From Pseudobacteroides cellulosolvens ATCC 35603 = DSM 2933 (lineage in GTDB: Bacteria; Bacillota; Clostridia; Acetivibrionales; DSM-2933), in assembly GCF_001262605.1 (NCBI RefSeq), contig NZ_LGTC01000001.1, positions 496,001 through 560,000 of the forward strand: a DNA stretch of 64,000 nucleotides. The letters run 5' to 3'. Positions 39,301 through 47,097 of this stretch are shown piece by piece. Under the pieces are notes generated by a model. The model had not been told where the DNA came from. It did no database searches and was given only the letters and a program-made list of their open reading frames with translations. How positions within the stretch are numbered: the stretch's first letter is position 1; each line of letters begins with the position of its first letter. Position numbers and translations under genes: made by a program.

Positions 39301-42300
39301 TGGGACTCTTAGACAGCGCACTGTCGTTTTGCAACAGTCTTATTGATCTCAAAAAGGCCTTACAAAACATTGAAAACGTAAAGTACAACCTTGATGAGTT
39401 CATAGATGAAGCAGACAAGGCGTTGCAGCAAGCCATTGATTCGGCAACCGAAACTGAAGCTGAAACAGAAACCGAGCCTCAAGAGGGTGAAGAGGAAGAG
39501 GATAATTATGAAAAGGTATACTCCGTATTGTTTACAGGAGATGCACAGAGTGATGCTGAAGATGCATTAATAGAAAACCTTAAAGCAACCGGAAGCATTG
39601 ATAAACTTGACAGCGATACCTTAAAGGTAGCACACCACGGAGGCAGGGATTCAACGCAAACGGAGTTTTTAGAAGAAGTAACTCCTGATGAATCTGTGAT
39701 TTCTGTAGGGAAGGAAAATGACTATGATCATCCTCATAATGAAACACTTGATAGGCTTAAGAAGACAACCATTTATAGGACTGATAAGAACGGTAATGTT
39801 GAGACTTATATATACAATAATGCTACAAACCAATTGGCAGCCAAGGTTTCATTCCTTGATGTGGATCAGGGAGATTGTATACTGATAGAAGCCGGTGGAA
39901 ACAGCATGCTTATAGATGCCGGTGCGGGGAAAGGGAAATATCCTTTGACAAAGGCTGACTTCAGCAGAATTGATGCTATAGACAACTTAAAATACCTTGT
40001 GGTTACACACCCGGATTCAGATCACTATAACTATTTAAACAAGAGGCTGTTCCTGCAGAATGTCAACCCTATAAATGTTACAGGTAATGTATTCATACCT
40101 ATGGTTGATAATGCAATTACAACCGATACCTATAATCAGTTTGAAAGGAATATTAAAACCAGGTATGAAGACAAGTATGTAGTAGTTGGAAGTAATATGA
40201 CAGGAAGAACATTTAGCCTTGACGACCAGGGAGAAATCAGCTTTGAGATACTTGGGCCTGTAAGAGACTTCTATGCTACACAATCAAATAAGGCAGAGAA
40301 GAGCAACAACTCATCCATTATTTTAAAAATGATTTATACTCCTAAAAGTCTAGGTACAGGAGATGATTCAAGCAACAAAATCAGGGTAGTTACCCACTAT
40401 ACTGTCATGGAAAACGGGAGAGCTGTCCAGAGAGAAAATATAAGGGATATTGTCAATACGGGAACAATCAGCAGTAAGGACATCAGCAATTCGGTAAGCA
40501 GGCAGCAGGAGAACAGCAGTATATTAATAAACAGAGATAATTTGCAAAGTATTATTGATAATGGATTAGGCAGTATGCAAAATTTGAATGTAAATAATAA
40601 TGAAGCAGTAAGGCAGGTACTATCTAAAGCACTTGTAAGAATGGTTGAAAACAAAAGGAAAGTTTCATCAAGCGATGTATCGGATGGCACCTATGCAATG
40701 GAAGATTCAATTGATATACAGGGAAGATTGAACGAGATAATGAGTGGTATGCCGGAGAACACCTACCAGAGAACTAAATATTTAATAAAAGCCTTTTTGG
40801 AAATGGAGCTTTATAATGTTTTAACTACCAACAGTATGTATGAGGCATATGAGCAATATCTTAAAGGAGACCACAATTATGATGAGGCTTTTGAAGATAT
40901 TAACGGCTATGATTTGAGTATAAGTCCTCATTTAAAGCTCAGAAAAGAATATATCAATAAGGATATAGGCAATTTAAAACAGCTTTCCGACGCTATGATC
41001 GAGCATTCAATTGATATCGTCAGAGGGTATGTTTCAGGAGGCGATACACCTTCGTACTATCCGACAGACGTGCTTGTAAAGTACTTTAAAGACCTTAACG
41101 ATCAGATTGAGTCCATTGCAGGAACTGAAGATAATCCGTATACAGGCTTTGGAAGATACAAGAATGTAAATATAATAAACAGTAACGGAGATGAGGTGCA
41201 CCCGGAGAATAAGGATTTGAGTGCTATGAACGAAAAATACCTGAAACTTTTAGAGGATACGGGAAAAGGATACGGGGTCATTTGTGAAAGGGCTAACTTA
41301 AATGTGTCAAAGTCTTATGTGTATACATTTAATGCATTAGTAATGCAGCCGTACAAACTTTTGATGGGCGCACATCCTGTCGGTGCACTTATATCAATGC
41401 TACCTTCTTATGGGTATGACAAATTAGTGGAAACAATGAACATCATTGAAAAGAGCATTTGCAACGAAGAGGTTACAGCTACTCAGAAGATTGCGGGAAG
41501 TCTTGCCAATATGGTGGTAGGAACCGGGATTTCCTATACAAGAAGTCTTGGAATTGCAGAGGCTGCAAACAATGTTATTACCAATGTAGATATCTGGAGA
41601 AAGATTGACCCGCCGTTGCCTGTTGATGTAGTGAGTATTTCAGTGCCTGATGTTACTGTTTCCGATAAGGAAAAGGAAGGAACAGGGGAAGCAGTTTTGG
41701 TACTTAAGAACTCTCATACAGGGGATGTGTCGGCACTTATAAATATGGATGTCTTTGGAGGGAAAATGCTTTATGGAAGCTTCGAATCAGAGACGGTATC
41801 CATTAAGCCCGGTGAGACATTTGAAATAAAAATACCGTTTACAGTACAGCGTTCAACACTTACGGATATTTCCGGTTATAGAAGCGTATTCTCAATAAAG
41901 CTGTCAGAGCCTGGGACCATGACTGTTGGAGATCCTAAAGGACCATACATAGCCCATTTCTTTGCAGGAAATGACAAGCAGGTGGCTTCGTTAAGAAAGA
42001 ATATAAAGGTTGTACAACCAATGGGCAGAAGCATAAAAGCAGGGGAAGAGGATGTGAGAGAATATGTTCCCGGTGTAGGTGTCAAGGAGTTGAGGCTCTT
42101 GGTTGCAGCAAAGAATCCATCCAAGTTGGAGCTGCATGTGTATGATAAATTTGGAAAACATGTAGGAGTAAACGGAGAAAGCTATGAAAACAATATTTCC
42201 AACTGCGAAGTAAGTTCATTAAGAAATGATAATGACATGCTTGTTATAAGTAACCCGATTAACGGACCTTACAAGATTGTAGTAAGGCTTCCGGAGGGCC

Positions 42301-43832
42301 AATATGAGCAGGATTACTCCCTGGAGATTGTAGAACTTGGCAATATAGGCTCGGTGCCCGATGTGGATATTGCAAGGGTGATACTCAGTGATTCTAAAAA
42401 ACCTCAATTTACTGTGAATGTATTTGAAAGCTCTTACCAGAACAGTATTGACAAGGTTCATTTTGAGGTTCTTGACTTTAAAGACGCTGAAGGTAAGGAT
42501 ATAGCGGTTGCAGCATCTTCCTTTAAAGGTCAGGACGGAACTGATGTTACAGGAGGAATAACAACAGGTATTCCAAAGGGTATGCAGGCTTTGGTAATGG
42601 CATCATTGGAATTTAAGGACAATATTCCTGATGGAATTTATGACGGTAAGGTCAGAGTGACTGTAAAGGGTAGGAACTTGAATCCTGATCTTGGAATGTT
42701 TATCGAAAACTTATCGGTTACCGACAGTGTATATGGGTGGAAGTATATCAATGGTGAAAACAATGAGCCTTATACATTGGGATATTCAGAATATTGTATT
42801 GATATTCCAGTATCCATAGTGATTGATACCAGAGCACCTGCTGATCCTAAAGTCAATAATGTCAGTAAGTTTATGGCAGATGATAAGTGCCAGGTACAAA
42901 TTACAGGAACTGCAGATGCAGGTAACTTTGTTGAAGCTTATATAGACGGGAAGTTGGTTGCAAGTGTAGCTACAGATAAAGACGATAAATTTGATATTAT
43001 ATTTAGCCTTGAAGAAGGAAATCATAACCTGGAAATAATCAGCACCAATACATTCGGTGCAAGGAGTAATTCAAGTTATAAGTCTGTGATATCAGGCTCG
43101 GACATTGGAAACACAGATACAACACCGCCTGTATTAAAAGTACCTGCTGATATTACCGTTGAATCTCAAAATGCACTTACATCTGTAAATATAGGTAATG
43201 CTGAAGCTATTGATGCTTCAAAGGTGGTAATAACAAATGATGCACCTGCATTATTCCCTATAGGAACAACTGTAGTTACATGGACAGCTGTTGACGAGAG
43301 CGGTAATAAAACAACCGCTACACAAAAGGTAACTGTTAATCAAGTAATGAGAGAGTATACTATTACAGGATACATATCAACAGATATCAGGAACATAATG
43401 GAAAGCACAGGCATTAATGAGGGCTTCAAGGTAGAAATAGTTGGAACCGATGTTTATGCTACAACCCTAAAGGATGGATCCTTTACTCTTACTAATGTGG
43501 AGGAAAGCCTTTCAGGATATACCTTAAGGGTTAGCAAGCAGGGATATTTATCGAGGGATATTAAAATCACCAAGGTAACATCAAATGTAACCGTAAGTTC
43601 TAAGGAAAAGGCAATCACATTATGGGTAGGTGACATCAAGCCGGACAATATGATAAATATGGAGGATGTTGTTAAGATTGCGGTAGAATTCAATACAAAT
43701 TTCAAGGAGGCAGGATTTAAATATGAGTACGATCTGAATAAGGATAATGTAATTAATATAATGGATTTTGCTGCTATCGCAAGAAACTTTAATACAAATT
43801 CCAGTGACTATCCGCAAATCAGTGTAAACTAG
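33327..43832 (+). CDS. Giant CARDB protein, segment 3: CARDB array, helical region, permuted MBL domain, HYR, X-like module, dockerin
   Basis: 3,501 residues; the first 12 or so are out-of-frame. Order: end of PKD (HSGTYKVNLTVMDNNGAE), four CARDB repeats (about 50-500; RADLRVTGIAL, FPNLKLAEAKW, YPDLKVEKLSC, LPDLVVEGIEN), MG2/NEW3/carboxypeptidase-regulatory-like sandwiches to about 1630, an alpha-helical region about 1630-2050 ending in an acidic linker, a ComEC-like metallo-beta-lactamase domain about 2060-2335 in permuted order (D2072 of FTGDA, H2103/H2104 of AHHGG, then LDVDQGD 2178-2183, HPDSDH 2228-2233, NNSS 2327-2330), a second helical region to about 2770, sandwiches, a HYR domain (TPPVLKVPADITVESQ), an X-like module and a C-terminal dockerin (GDIKPDNMINMEDV / DLNKDNVINIMDF). 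Extracellular, scaffold-docked; function unknown. Joined with segments 1 and 2 the gene spans about 16.2 kb. Confidence 0.8.
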   Translation: MGIWRWRNGFRVTPSHKYLHSGTYKVNLTVMDNNGAETVSQMQITVNETRADLRVTGIALDSDSPKEDQLLSVTGSVYNAGYIETDKPFLVGFYVDGVYKDYIKITDKIKPGETKKVSFSWKNTVGNHMLTIIANDMGHPVDEADFDNNQLSRPIDTKTALFPNLKLAEAKWSGNEEGVLDWNEEVNLTVTVENNGSSKAGKFSVALFEDGELIKTQTVNGLSQSEGANKTTLTFKFNVVKEGVHKYKVVADGPIPHIVEGDRTDNIKEITTPKIRFRYPDLKVEKLSCNPEDGNLQPGQPIVITASILNSGYAAVNKGFKVSFYADDAYIGTKEYTDLALGQSSFVSLSWDRPVPGTQYIEAVVDESNEINEADEDNNKTRFIYSKLNVLLPDLVVEGIENSPEKGSVRFGDTVTSTIRLKNKGNAAINKPFTTTLYINEKLVGSFVLSKVMQPGDTASGVITWNAIYTPTLAAYKMTAYADAYSSIYLKDRNNAKYTTDYKVNGILNLKADKLNDAYTVEEKPSISVAVTSTDEPWRPLGKKESVTASVYMYEVTDGEVGFKPEDLKFVKVMSYNLTEGKFQYRVNSEGPDSKLPSGIYSAVISVSSDSEQKSVTVPLRFIEDYNVTVNASKKTFGPDEPIYISGRVTHKDGTTPIQGADVTVTIVGEEEWKANVKADEGGKFNYLFQLDEGYGGSYSLKAAAKVNGAVKASDPEVFYVEGLLVKARKKTELTAGYDIEIPVTIGNVGTLPLTGVKISKKWLTDGDGMTAQIIGDLPEKIEAGNSSDVMLHVDFNESVAPGAKYLEFTVNSDEGYSKSVTFEVYAVKAVAIQKVEVLVGQDDKDGGIIKNEINASLRPGNTVTQLIRITNTGTASIKNIEVIGPKKLPWVYITTSGADLVLPLNKGLSLRDKNGHAVVNVNISPDEYVQNGVYNDVITIKSNGGTTEIPINVYVGASSIGTVAIQTLDEDSYLVENAKVELVGPMTNKGLQKVKSELYLPVQGKDSTFKFENIPAGVYTLKVEAPYYKTLETSFEVPAVIDFEPQKVTLEAMPFSFQWNVETIKEAENTKGQLTEPVIEALLGPAPIIPKLVSNVPGYELYTSEGSRNMSAFVAIKNQSVFESVYNVEAQLIYNDETLPDGYVVLDKGALNSKTLQLGDFEAGEIKDFEIYIDDPKIYNIATVEATEEAGIYLVKVPEGVTERQFDYWIKGQNDISESHIYKLSYDDIKQTFKIRYSDGEDNKYPSTSIWIPKLYGKNYKFNLSLLLKGTRTNEYGCEESVTLKVPVRVFFKPYDMWCEDFDDYDEGGVPVKAAFNPERIKHREPLTYYLSKSFIDFIGMNTPDEPEKMGEALGSFEFSQGAVQSDEVFGTDFVLFNPSKLDEIRDASLELIITDKELSSDGRLPEGAKLLNKYFNIYCSQSTEDEEGNPATSTKQTDVVSIDSLDPNSREEVSFKFQRKTDVTDYDQDPGNGMGKTYIYVRYNFKKGSDTISGVSKPRTVEIEPPSKIYLSYEFEKVKDTTYEITAKATNTGLGKSRGLKLLPPRIRSSENVNILAGKVGNEDWDYSVTCLQLGDILPGETVIAKYKISTTGSIDLAQSTNFEVIEQKSSGKIVITPLKFDKVTGSGEFMELERQLERLKGNMGVLMDKNTDDLARAMTETMEYVKDLDANRRFSAVLDIVNTGVSAIYNTVDLFLSINDFAKSTSKISDAADSARVANKLGDSLINENVNKALKIINTISDAANKIGTAASIYQNIRGLLDEAENELYNEYIQESITKISDVTKNLSDFEIVSESQTEDLYKYVMDRVQEDRTIVQHSGAIYVPERLVQNWENETGNTLGHSESAAHYVVIVIDDLNVRKALATRTRCGVAKIGYTDSYDGSSQLASLSDSFNEIRKGINSSEPALSSIKKNAGDYTDGNLALKLDLDDVSQPDWKKPEITVSSYTGDVKQIKTSIKPELDKAKSTVMALDGSAETRKKVFEAIDSYMGLLDSALSFCNSLIDLKKALQNIENVKYNLDEFIDEADKALQQAIDSATETEAETETEPQEGEEEEDNYEKVYSVLFTGDAQSDAEDALIENLKATGSIDKLDSDTLKVAHHGGRDSTQTEFLEEVTPDESVISVGKENDYDHPHNETLDRLKKTTIYRTDKNGNVETYIYNNATNQLAAKVSFLDVDQGDCILIEAGGNSMLIDAGAGKGKYPLTKADFSRIDAIDNLKYLVVTHPDSDHYNYLNKRLFLQNVNPINVTGNVFIPMVDNAITTDTYNQFERNIKTRYEDKYVVVGSNMTGRTFSLDDQGEISFEILGPVRDFYATQSNKAEKSNNSSIILKMIYTPKSLGTGDDSSNKIRVVTHYTVMENGRAVQRENIRDIVNTGTISSKDISNSVSRQQENSSILINRDNLQSIIDNGLGSMQNLNVNNNEAVRQVLSKALVRMVENKRKVSSSDVSDGTYAMEDSIDIQGRLNEIMSGMPENTYQRTKYLIKAFLEMELYNVLTTNSMYEAYEQYLKGDHNYDEAFEDINGYDLSISPHLKLRKEYINKDIGNLKQLSDAMIEHSIDIVRGYVSGGDTPSYYPTDVLVKYFKDLNDQIESIAGTEDNPYTGFGRYKNVNIINSNGDEVHPENKDLSAMNEKYLKLLEDTGKGYGVICERANLNVSKSYVYTFNALVMQPYKLLMGAHPVGALISMLPSYGYDKLVETMNIIEKSICNEEVTATQKIAGSLANMVVGTGISYTRSLGIAEAANNVITNVDIWRKIDPPLPVDVVSISVPDVTVSDKEKEGTGEAVLVLKNSHTGDVSALINMDVFGGKMLYGSFESETVSIKPGETFEIKIPFTVQRSTLTDISGYRSVFSIKLSEPGTMTVGDPKGPYIAHFFAGNDKQVASLRKNIKVVQPMGRSIKAGEEDVREYVPGVGVKELRLLVAAKNPSKLELHVYDKFGKHVGVNGESYENNISNCEVSSLRNDNDMLVISNPINGPYKIVVRLPEGQYEQDYSLEIVELGNIGSVPDVDIARVILSDSKKPQFTVNVFESSYQNSIDKVHFEVLDFKDAEGKDIAVAASSFKGQDGTDVTGGITTGIPKGMQALVMASLEFKDNIPDGIYDGKVRVTVKGRNLNPDLGMFIENLSVTDSVYGWKYINGENNEPYTLGYSEYCIDIPVSIVIDTRAPADPKVNNVSKFMADDKCQVQITGTADAGNFVEAYIDGKLVASVATDKDDKFDIIFSLEEGNHNLEIISTNTFGARSNSSYKSVISGSDIGNTDTTPPVLKVPADITVESQNALTSVNIGNAEAIDASKVVITNDAPALFPIGTTVVTWTAVDESGNKTTATQKVTVNQVMREYTITGYISTDIRNIMESTGINEGFKVEIVGTDVYATTLKDGSFTLTNVEESLSGYTLRVSKQGYLSRDIKITKVTSNVTVSSKEKAITLWVGDIKPDNMINMEDVVKIAVEFNTNFKEAGFKYEYDLNKDNVINIMDFAAIARNFNTNSSDYPQISVN

Positions 43833-43860
43833 CATTAATTTAAGGCATGAACGAAAAAGA

Positions 43861-43895
43861 AAACAGGCACTTCATAACCGAAGTGCCTGTTTTTA
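43861..43895 (+). terminator. Terminator after the giant gene
   Basis: Perfect stem AAACAGGCACTTC / GAAGTGCCTGTTT, loop ATAACC, followed by TTTATTTAT. Confidence 0.9.
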
Positions 43896-44285
43896 TTTAT
43901 GGAAATTATTGTGTTGTATATACAATCGGGACTACCATTAGTGATTATCTATAGATTTTAAATAGGAACGAACTATTTCAGAAATATAGTCGTACTTATA
44001 ATTATGAACAACATGACAAGATTTTATATGTTGGCTCAAAATGTATGCTCCAACAAATCTCAAAGGCATTTTTATATAATAAATATTTAAAATAGGTAAA
44101 AAATTGATTGTTATTTTAAGACTTAAAGACCATTATATAACTGTAGTTGTATAATGGAACAACTATATAAAATTATTAAGGATATATAAAAAACTGATGA
44201 ACTTATAAATGAAATTGATGATTTATTACATCAATAAAAATTTTACAGATAATAATTCCAAAAATCATTTAAGGGGGCATAAAGT
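43896..44285. other. 390-base gene-free stretch
   Basis: AT-rich, no recognised RNA or motif. A TATAAT at 44150-44155 could be a -10 box for the downstream gene but has no convincing -35. A 43-codon minus-strand open frame (43938-44069) lacks a ribosome binding site. Confidence 0.5.
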
Positions 44286-45968
44286 GTGAAAACAGTTTTT
44301 AGAAAATCAACTTCAATTCTATTAATTCTTGCTCTTGTACTAGGGCAAACAATAGTTTCCTGGTCCATTGACGATGCTGCCAATGTGCCGAAACAAATAA
44401 CAATAAGTGCAACAACTATGCCTTCAAAAGTTTTAAATTTTACATGGACGGTAAAAGATACTAAACTTACAACAAAAAACGTTCTGCAGGTAATGGAAAA
44501 GTCACTATCTTCAGAATTTGATCCGATAAAAGCAGTAAAATTTCAGGCAACAGCAAGAAAAGGCTATAATATGCCTGGAAAACTGGTGATTAAAGCTACT
44601 GCAAAAAATCTTAAGCCTGATACCGAATATTTATACCGTGTTGGAAATGAAACAGCAAATGTTTGGAGTGAAGGCAGCTTTAAAACAATAGTTGATAGTT
44701 CAAAAGACAGTGAGATAAGTTTTGTATTTATTGCAGATCCCCAGATAGATGGAATTGACTCAAAGGCAGCATCAGTATCATTTGAAAAAGTATTTAACAA
44801 ATATCCGGATTCAAGTTTTACATATGTAGCAGGAGATTTTACCGAGGAGGGGCCAAATGAAGTGCAGTGGGAAGGTTTATTCAATGGCGGAGGACTTTAT
44901 CCAAACGCAGGACAAAAGCTTTTTGCAAATACAATAACAGTGGGAACCCAGGGTAACCATGATTGGGCAGGTCTTGACAATCACTTTTCATTTCCTGCTA
45001 TAAACGGTCTTAGCAATGTATATTCATTTGATGCAGGTCCTGTACACTTTATTGTACTTAATACTAATTATTGTGATAATAATGTAAGTGCATTTCAAAA
45101 AGAGATGGAGTGGCTTGAACAGGATGTAAAAGGCACTCAAAAGCCGTGGAAAATTGTTTTGGCTCACAAACCGCCATATTCAGGTGGTTTAAACATCAAC
45201 TATGAGCCTGATATGAAATTCTTAAGACAAAATTTGGTGCCTGTACTGACAAGATTAGGCATTGATGCTTTGCTTGGTGGGCATGATCATACATACTCCA
45301 GAGGATTTGTCGATTTGAAAGGATATAATGTAAAATCTTCAATGTTGGATAAGGAAACAGCTGTCCAACCCAAGACATTTGATAACAACGGCAAGGAGTA
45401 TACGCCTGTTTTGTTTGTGGGGAATTGTACAAGCGGTGCTTCAAAATGGTATCCTGCAGGATATTATAATGCGGATCCTGATGATCCCATCGCAAAAAAC
45501 TACGCTTTTCTTGAAAAAAGCTCAGCCGGATTTTCAAATAGATACCAGTACCAGGCATATACTAAAGTAAGTGTTTCAGACAATAAGTTGAGTTTTATTA
45601 CAGAGATGTTCCATTATGATTTGAACACAGATAAAATAACAAAGGAACCTTTTGTATACGAAAAGTATTCAGTTGTAAAACGCAGTTCTTCTGCTTCACA
45701 AAATCCATCACCTATAATTACCTCTGCATCAACACCAACAAGGCCTCCTACCAAGACACCAACACCAACAAACACTCCTGCTATACCTACAGGTGATTTC
45801 AATAATGATGGCATTATCAATATGGCTGATGTAATCAATTTGGCACGTAGATTTAATAAAGTAAAAGGAGACCAGACATATAATCTGGCGTATGACTTGA
45901 AAAATGATGGTGTTATAAACATGGCAGATGTATTAATCATGGCTTCAAAATTTAATAAAACAATTTAA
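44286..45968 (+). CDS. Purple-acid-phosphatase-like metallophosphoesterase with dockerin
   Basis: 560 residues from GTG 44286 (AAGGGGGC upstream). Signal peptide about 1-30, a fibronectin-like PAP N-terminal domain about 35-140, a calcineurin-type phosphoesterase domain about 145-440 with VFIADPQIDG, YVAGDFTEEG, GTQGNHDW, VLAHKPPYSGG and LGGHDHTYSRG, a Thr/Pro linker and a dockerin about 500-560 (GDFNNDGIINMADV / YDLKNDGVINMADV). There is no X-like module before this dockerin. It should be recruited to a cellulosome or the cell surface; substrate unknown. Phosphatases with dockerins are uncommon. Separate transcription unit with terminators on both sides. Confidence 0.9.
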   Translation: MKTVFRKSTSILLILALVLGQTIVSWSIDDAANVPKQITISATTMPSKVLNFTWTVKDTKLTTKNVLQVMEKSLSSEFDPIKAVKFQATARKGYNMPGKLVIKATAKNLKPDTEYLYRVGNETANVWSEGSFKTIVDSSKDSEISFVFIADPQIDGIDSKAASVSFEKVFNKYPDSSFTYVAGDFTEEGPNEVQWEGLFNGGGLYPNAGQKLFANTITVGTQGNHDWAGLDNHFSFPAINGLSNVYSFDAGPVHFIVLNTNYCDNNVSAFQKEMEWLEQDVKGTQKPWKIVLAHKPPYSGGLNINYEPDMKFLRQNLVPVLTRLGIDALLGGHDHTYSRGFVDLKGYNVKSSMLDKETAVQPKTFDNNGKEYTPVLFVGNCTSGASKWYPAGYYNADPDDPIAKNYAFLEKSSAGFSNRYQYQAYTKVSVSDNKLSFITEMFHYDLNTDKITKEPFVYEKYSVVKRSSSASQNPSPIITSASTPTRPPTKTPTPTNTPAIPTGDFNNDGIINMADVINLARRFNKVKGDQTYNLAYDLKNDGVINMADVLIMASKFNKTI

Positions 45969-46010
45969 TTTCAATCAGCCTAAAGGTATGCTGTACCCTA
46001 CAAAAAACGC

Positions 46011-46052
46011 AAACCCCTAAATCATGTAAAAGTAGTGAGTTAGGGGTTTTTA
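46011..46052 (+). terminator. Terminator after the phosphatase-dockerin gene
   Basis: AAACCCCTAA pairs with TTAGGGGTTT across a loop of about 20 bases, followed by a T run. Confidence 0.7.
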
Positions 46053-46224
46053 ATTTAAGATGTTTTTAACACATGCACTAAAGAATGTAATTCTTCATTG
46101 TTTTGAATTATAGTTTTTAATATCCGTACAATAACAAACATTTAAAGGGGCTGTATAATATTAACGTTTTATGTTACTTCACAATATTATGATATTAGTA
46201 TGAAAGTAAGGGAGAATTCTCATA

Positions 46225-47085
46225 ATGTGGTATACCGTACAGGAGGGAGACTCTTTATCCAAGATTGCAAGAAGATTTAATACAACAGTAGATGAAATAA
46301 AAAAGTTGAACAGTTTAACCAGCAATGATCTAAGTATCGGTCAAAAGCTTTTAATTAAGCCTGAGGCAGGAGACCAGCCATCAACTACAAGCCAAGGTCC
46401 TACTACATCACCAGGACCTTCACAGAGTACAATGCCACCAGCTCATGGAACAATAGAAAAAGCACAACATTTCGCCACTTTAACAGAAGAAAGAAAAGAC
46501 TTGCCGGAAAAGGAATTAAAAATAATGATATATCATTTCCGGGCAGCTTATTTTTTTATGAGTAAAATGGCGTTAGATCTCCCAAGACAAGGAGAAAAAA
46601 TGGCCTTATGTGCTTATGACCAGAATGGCAAGTGTATAAAACACGTACAAACGAGAGAAACACCATGCATAGTTATGCCACAGTATACAAACTGGGCTTT
46701 AATTGGGGACTATGCTATTGTTATTAATACTAATAACAATAAAATATCTTATGCAATAGTGGGAGATTGGGGACCTCAAAGAGTACCAGCGGATGAGACC
46801 ATTTATATATCTCCATATAACTTAAGGGGAAGGCTTGGAGAAGGTTCATACGAATTAGGAAGGCGTCTTCAAATAAAAGATATAAATATTGGTGATGGAA
46901 GTAAGGCATTTCAACCTTCAGGTATCTTTTATGTGGTTATTCCTAACAGTGGAGAAGGGATGGGAACAATACCTTCCAATGAGGAAATTGATAAGAAGGG
47001 TGAGAAGCTGTTAAATAGGTTGGGCGGTATTAAGACAGTGAAGTATTTAATGAGCAAGTATTATAATATTAATATTCAAATATGA
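46225..47085 (+). CDS. LysM protein with GH75 chitosanase-like domain (one LysM)
   Basis: 286 residues, beginning directly with a LysM peptidoglycan/chitin-binding domain (MWYTVQEGDSLSKIARRFNT, residues 1-47), then a Thr/Ser/Pro/Gln-rich linker 50-75 and a domain about 80-286 like GH75 chitosanases: GDYAIVINTNNNKISYAIVGDWGP contains the expected catalytic Asp context (AIVGDWGP) and LGEGSYELGRRL the second acidic motif, ending near GIFYVVIPNSGEG. There is no signal peptide or membrane segment, so export by the general pathway is unlikely; action on the cell's own wall or spore layers during sporulation is one possibility (inference). GGGAG before ATG 46225. Paralog follows after 12 bases. Confidence 0.78.
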   Translation: MWYTVQEGDSLSKIARRFNTTVDEIKKLNSLTSNDLSIGQKLLIKPEAGDQPSTTSQGPTTSPGPSQSTMPPAHGTIEKAQHFATLTEERKDLPEKELKIMIYHFRAAYFFMSKMALDLPRQGEKMALCAYDQNGKCIKHVQTRETPCIVMPQYTNWALIGDYAIVINTNNNKISYAIVGDWGPQRVPADETIYISPYNLRGRLGEGSYELGRRLQIKDINIGDGSKAFQPSGIFYVVIPNSGEGMGTIPSNEEIDKKGEKLLNRLGGIKTVKYLMSKYYNINIQI

Positions 47086-47097
47086 GAGGTGATAAAA

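Noticed and set aside
43938..44069. 43-codon minus-strand open frame (MPLRFVGAYILSQH...)
   Set aside because: No ribosome binding site and no recognised family; too short to support in an AT-rich spacer.
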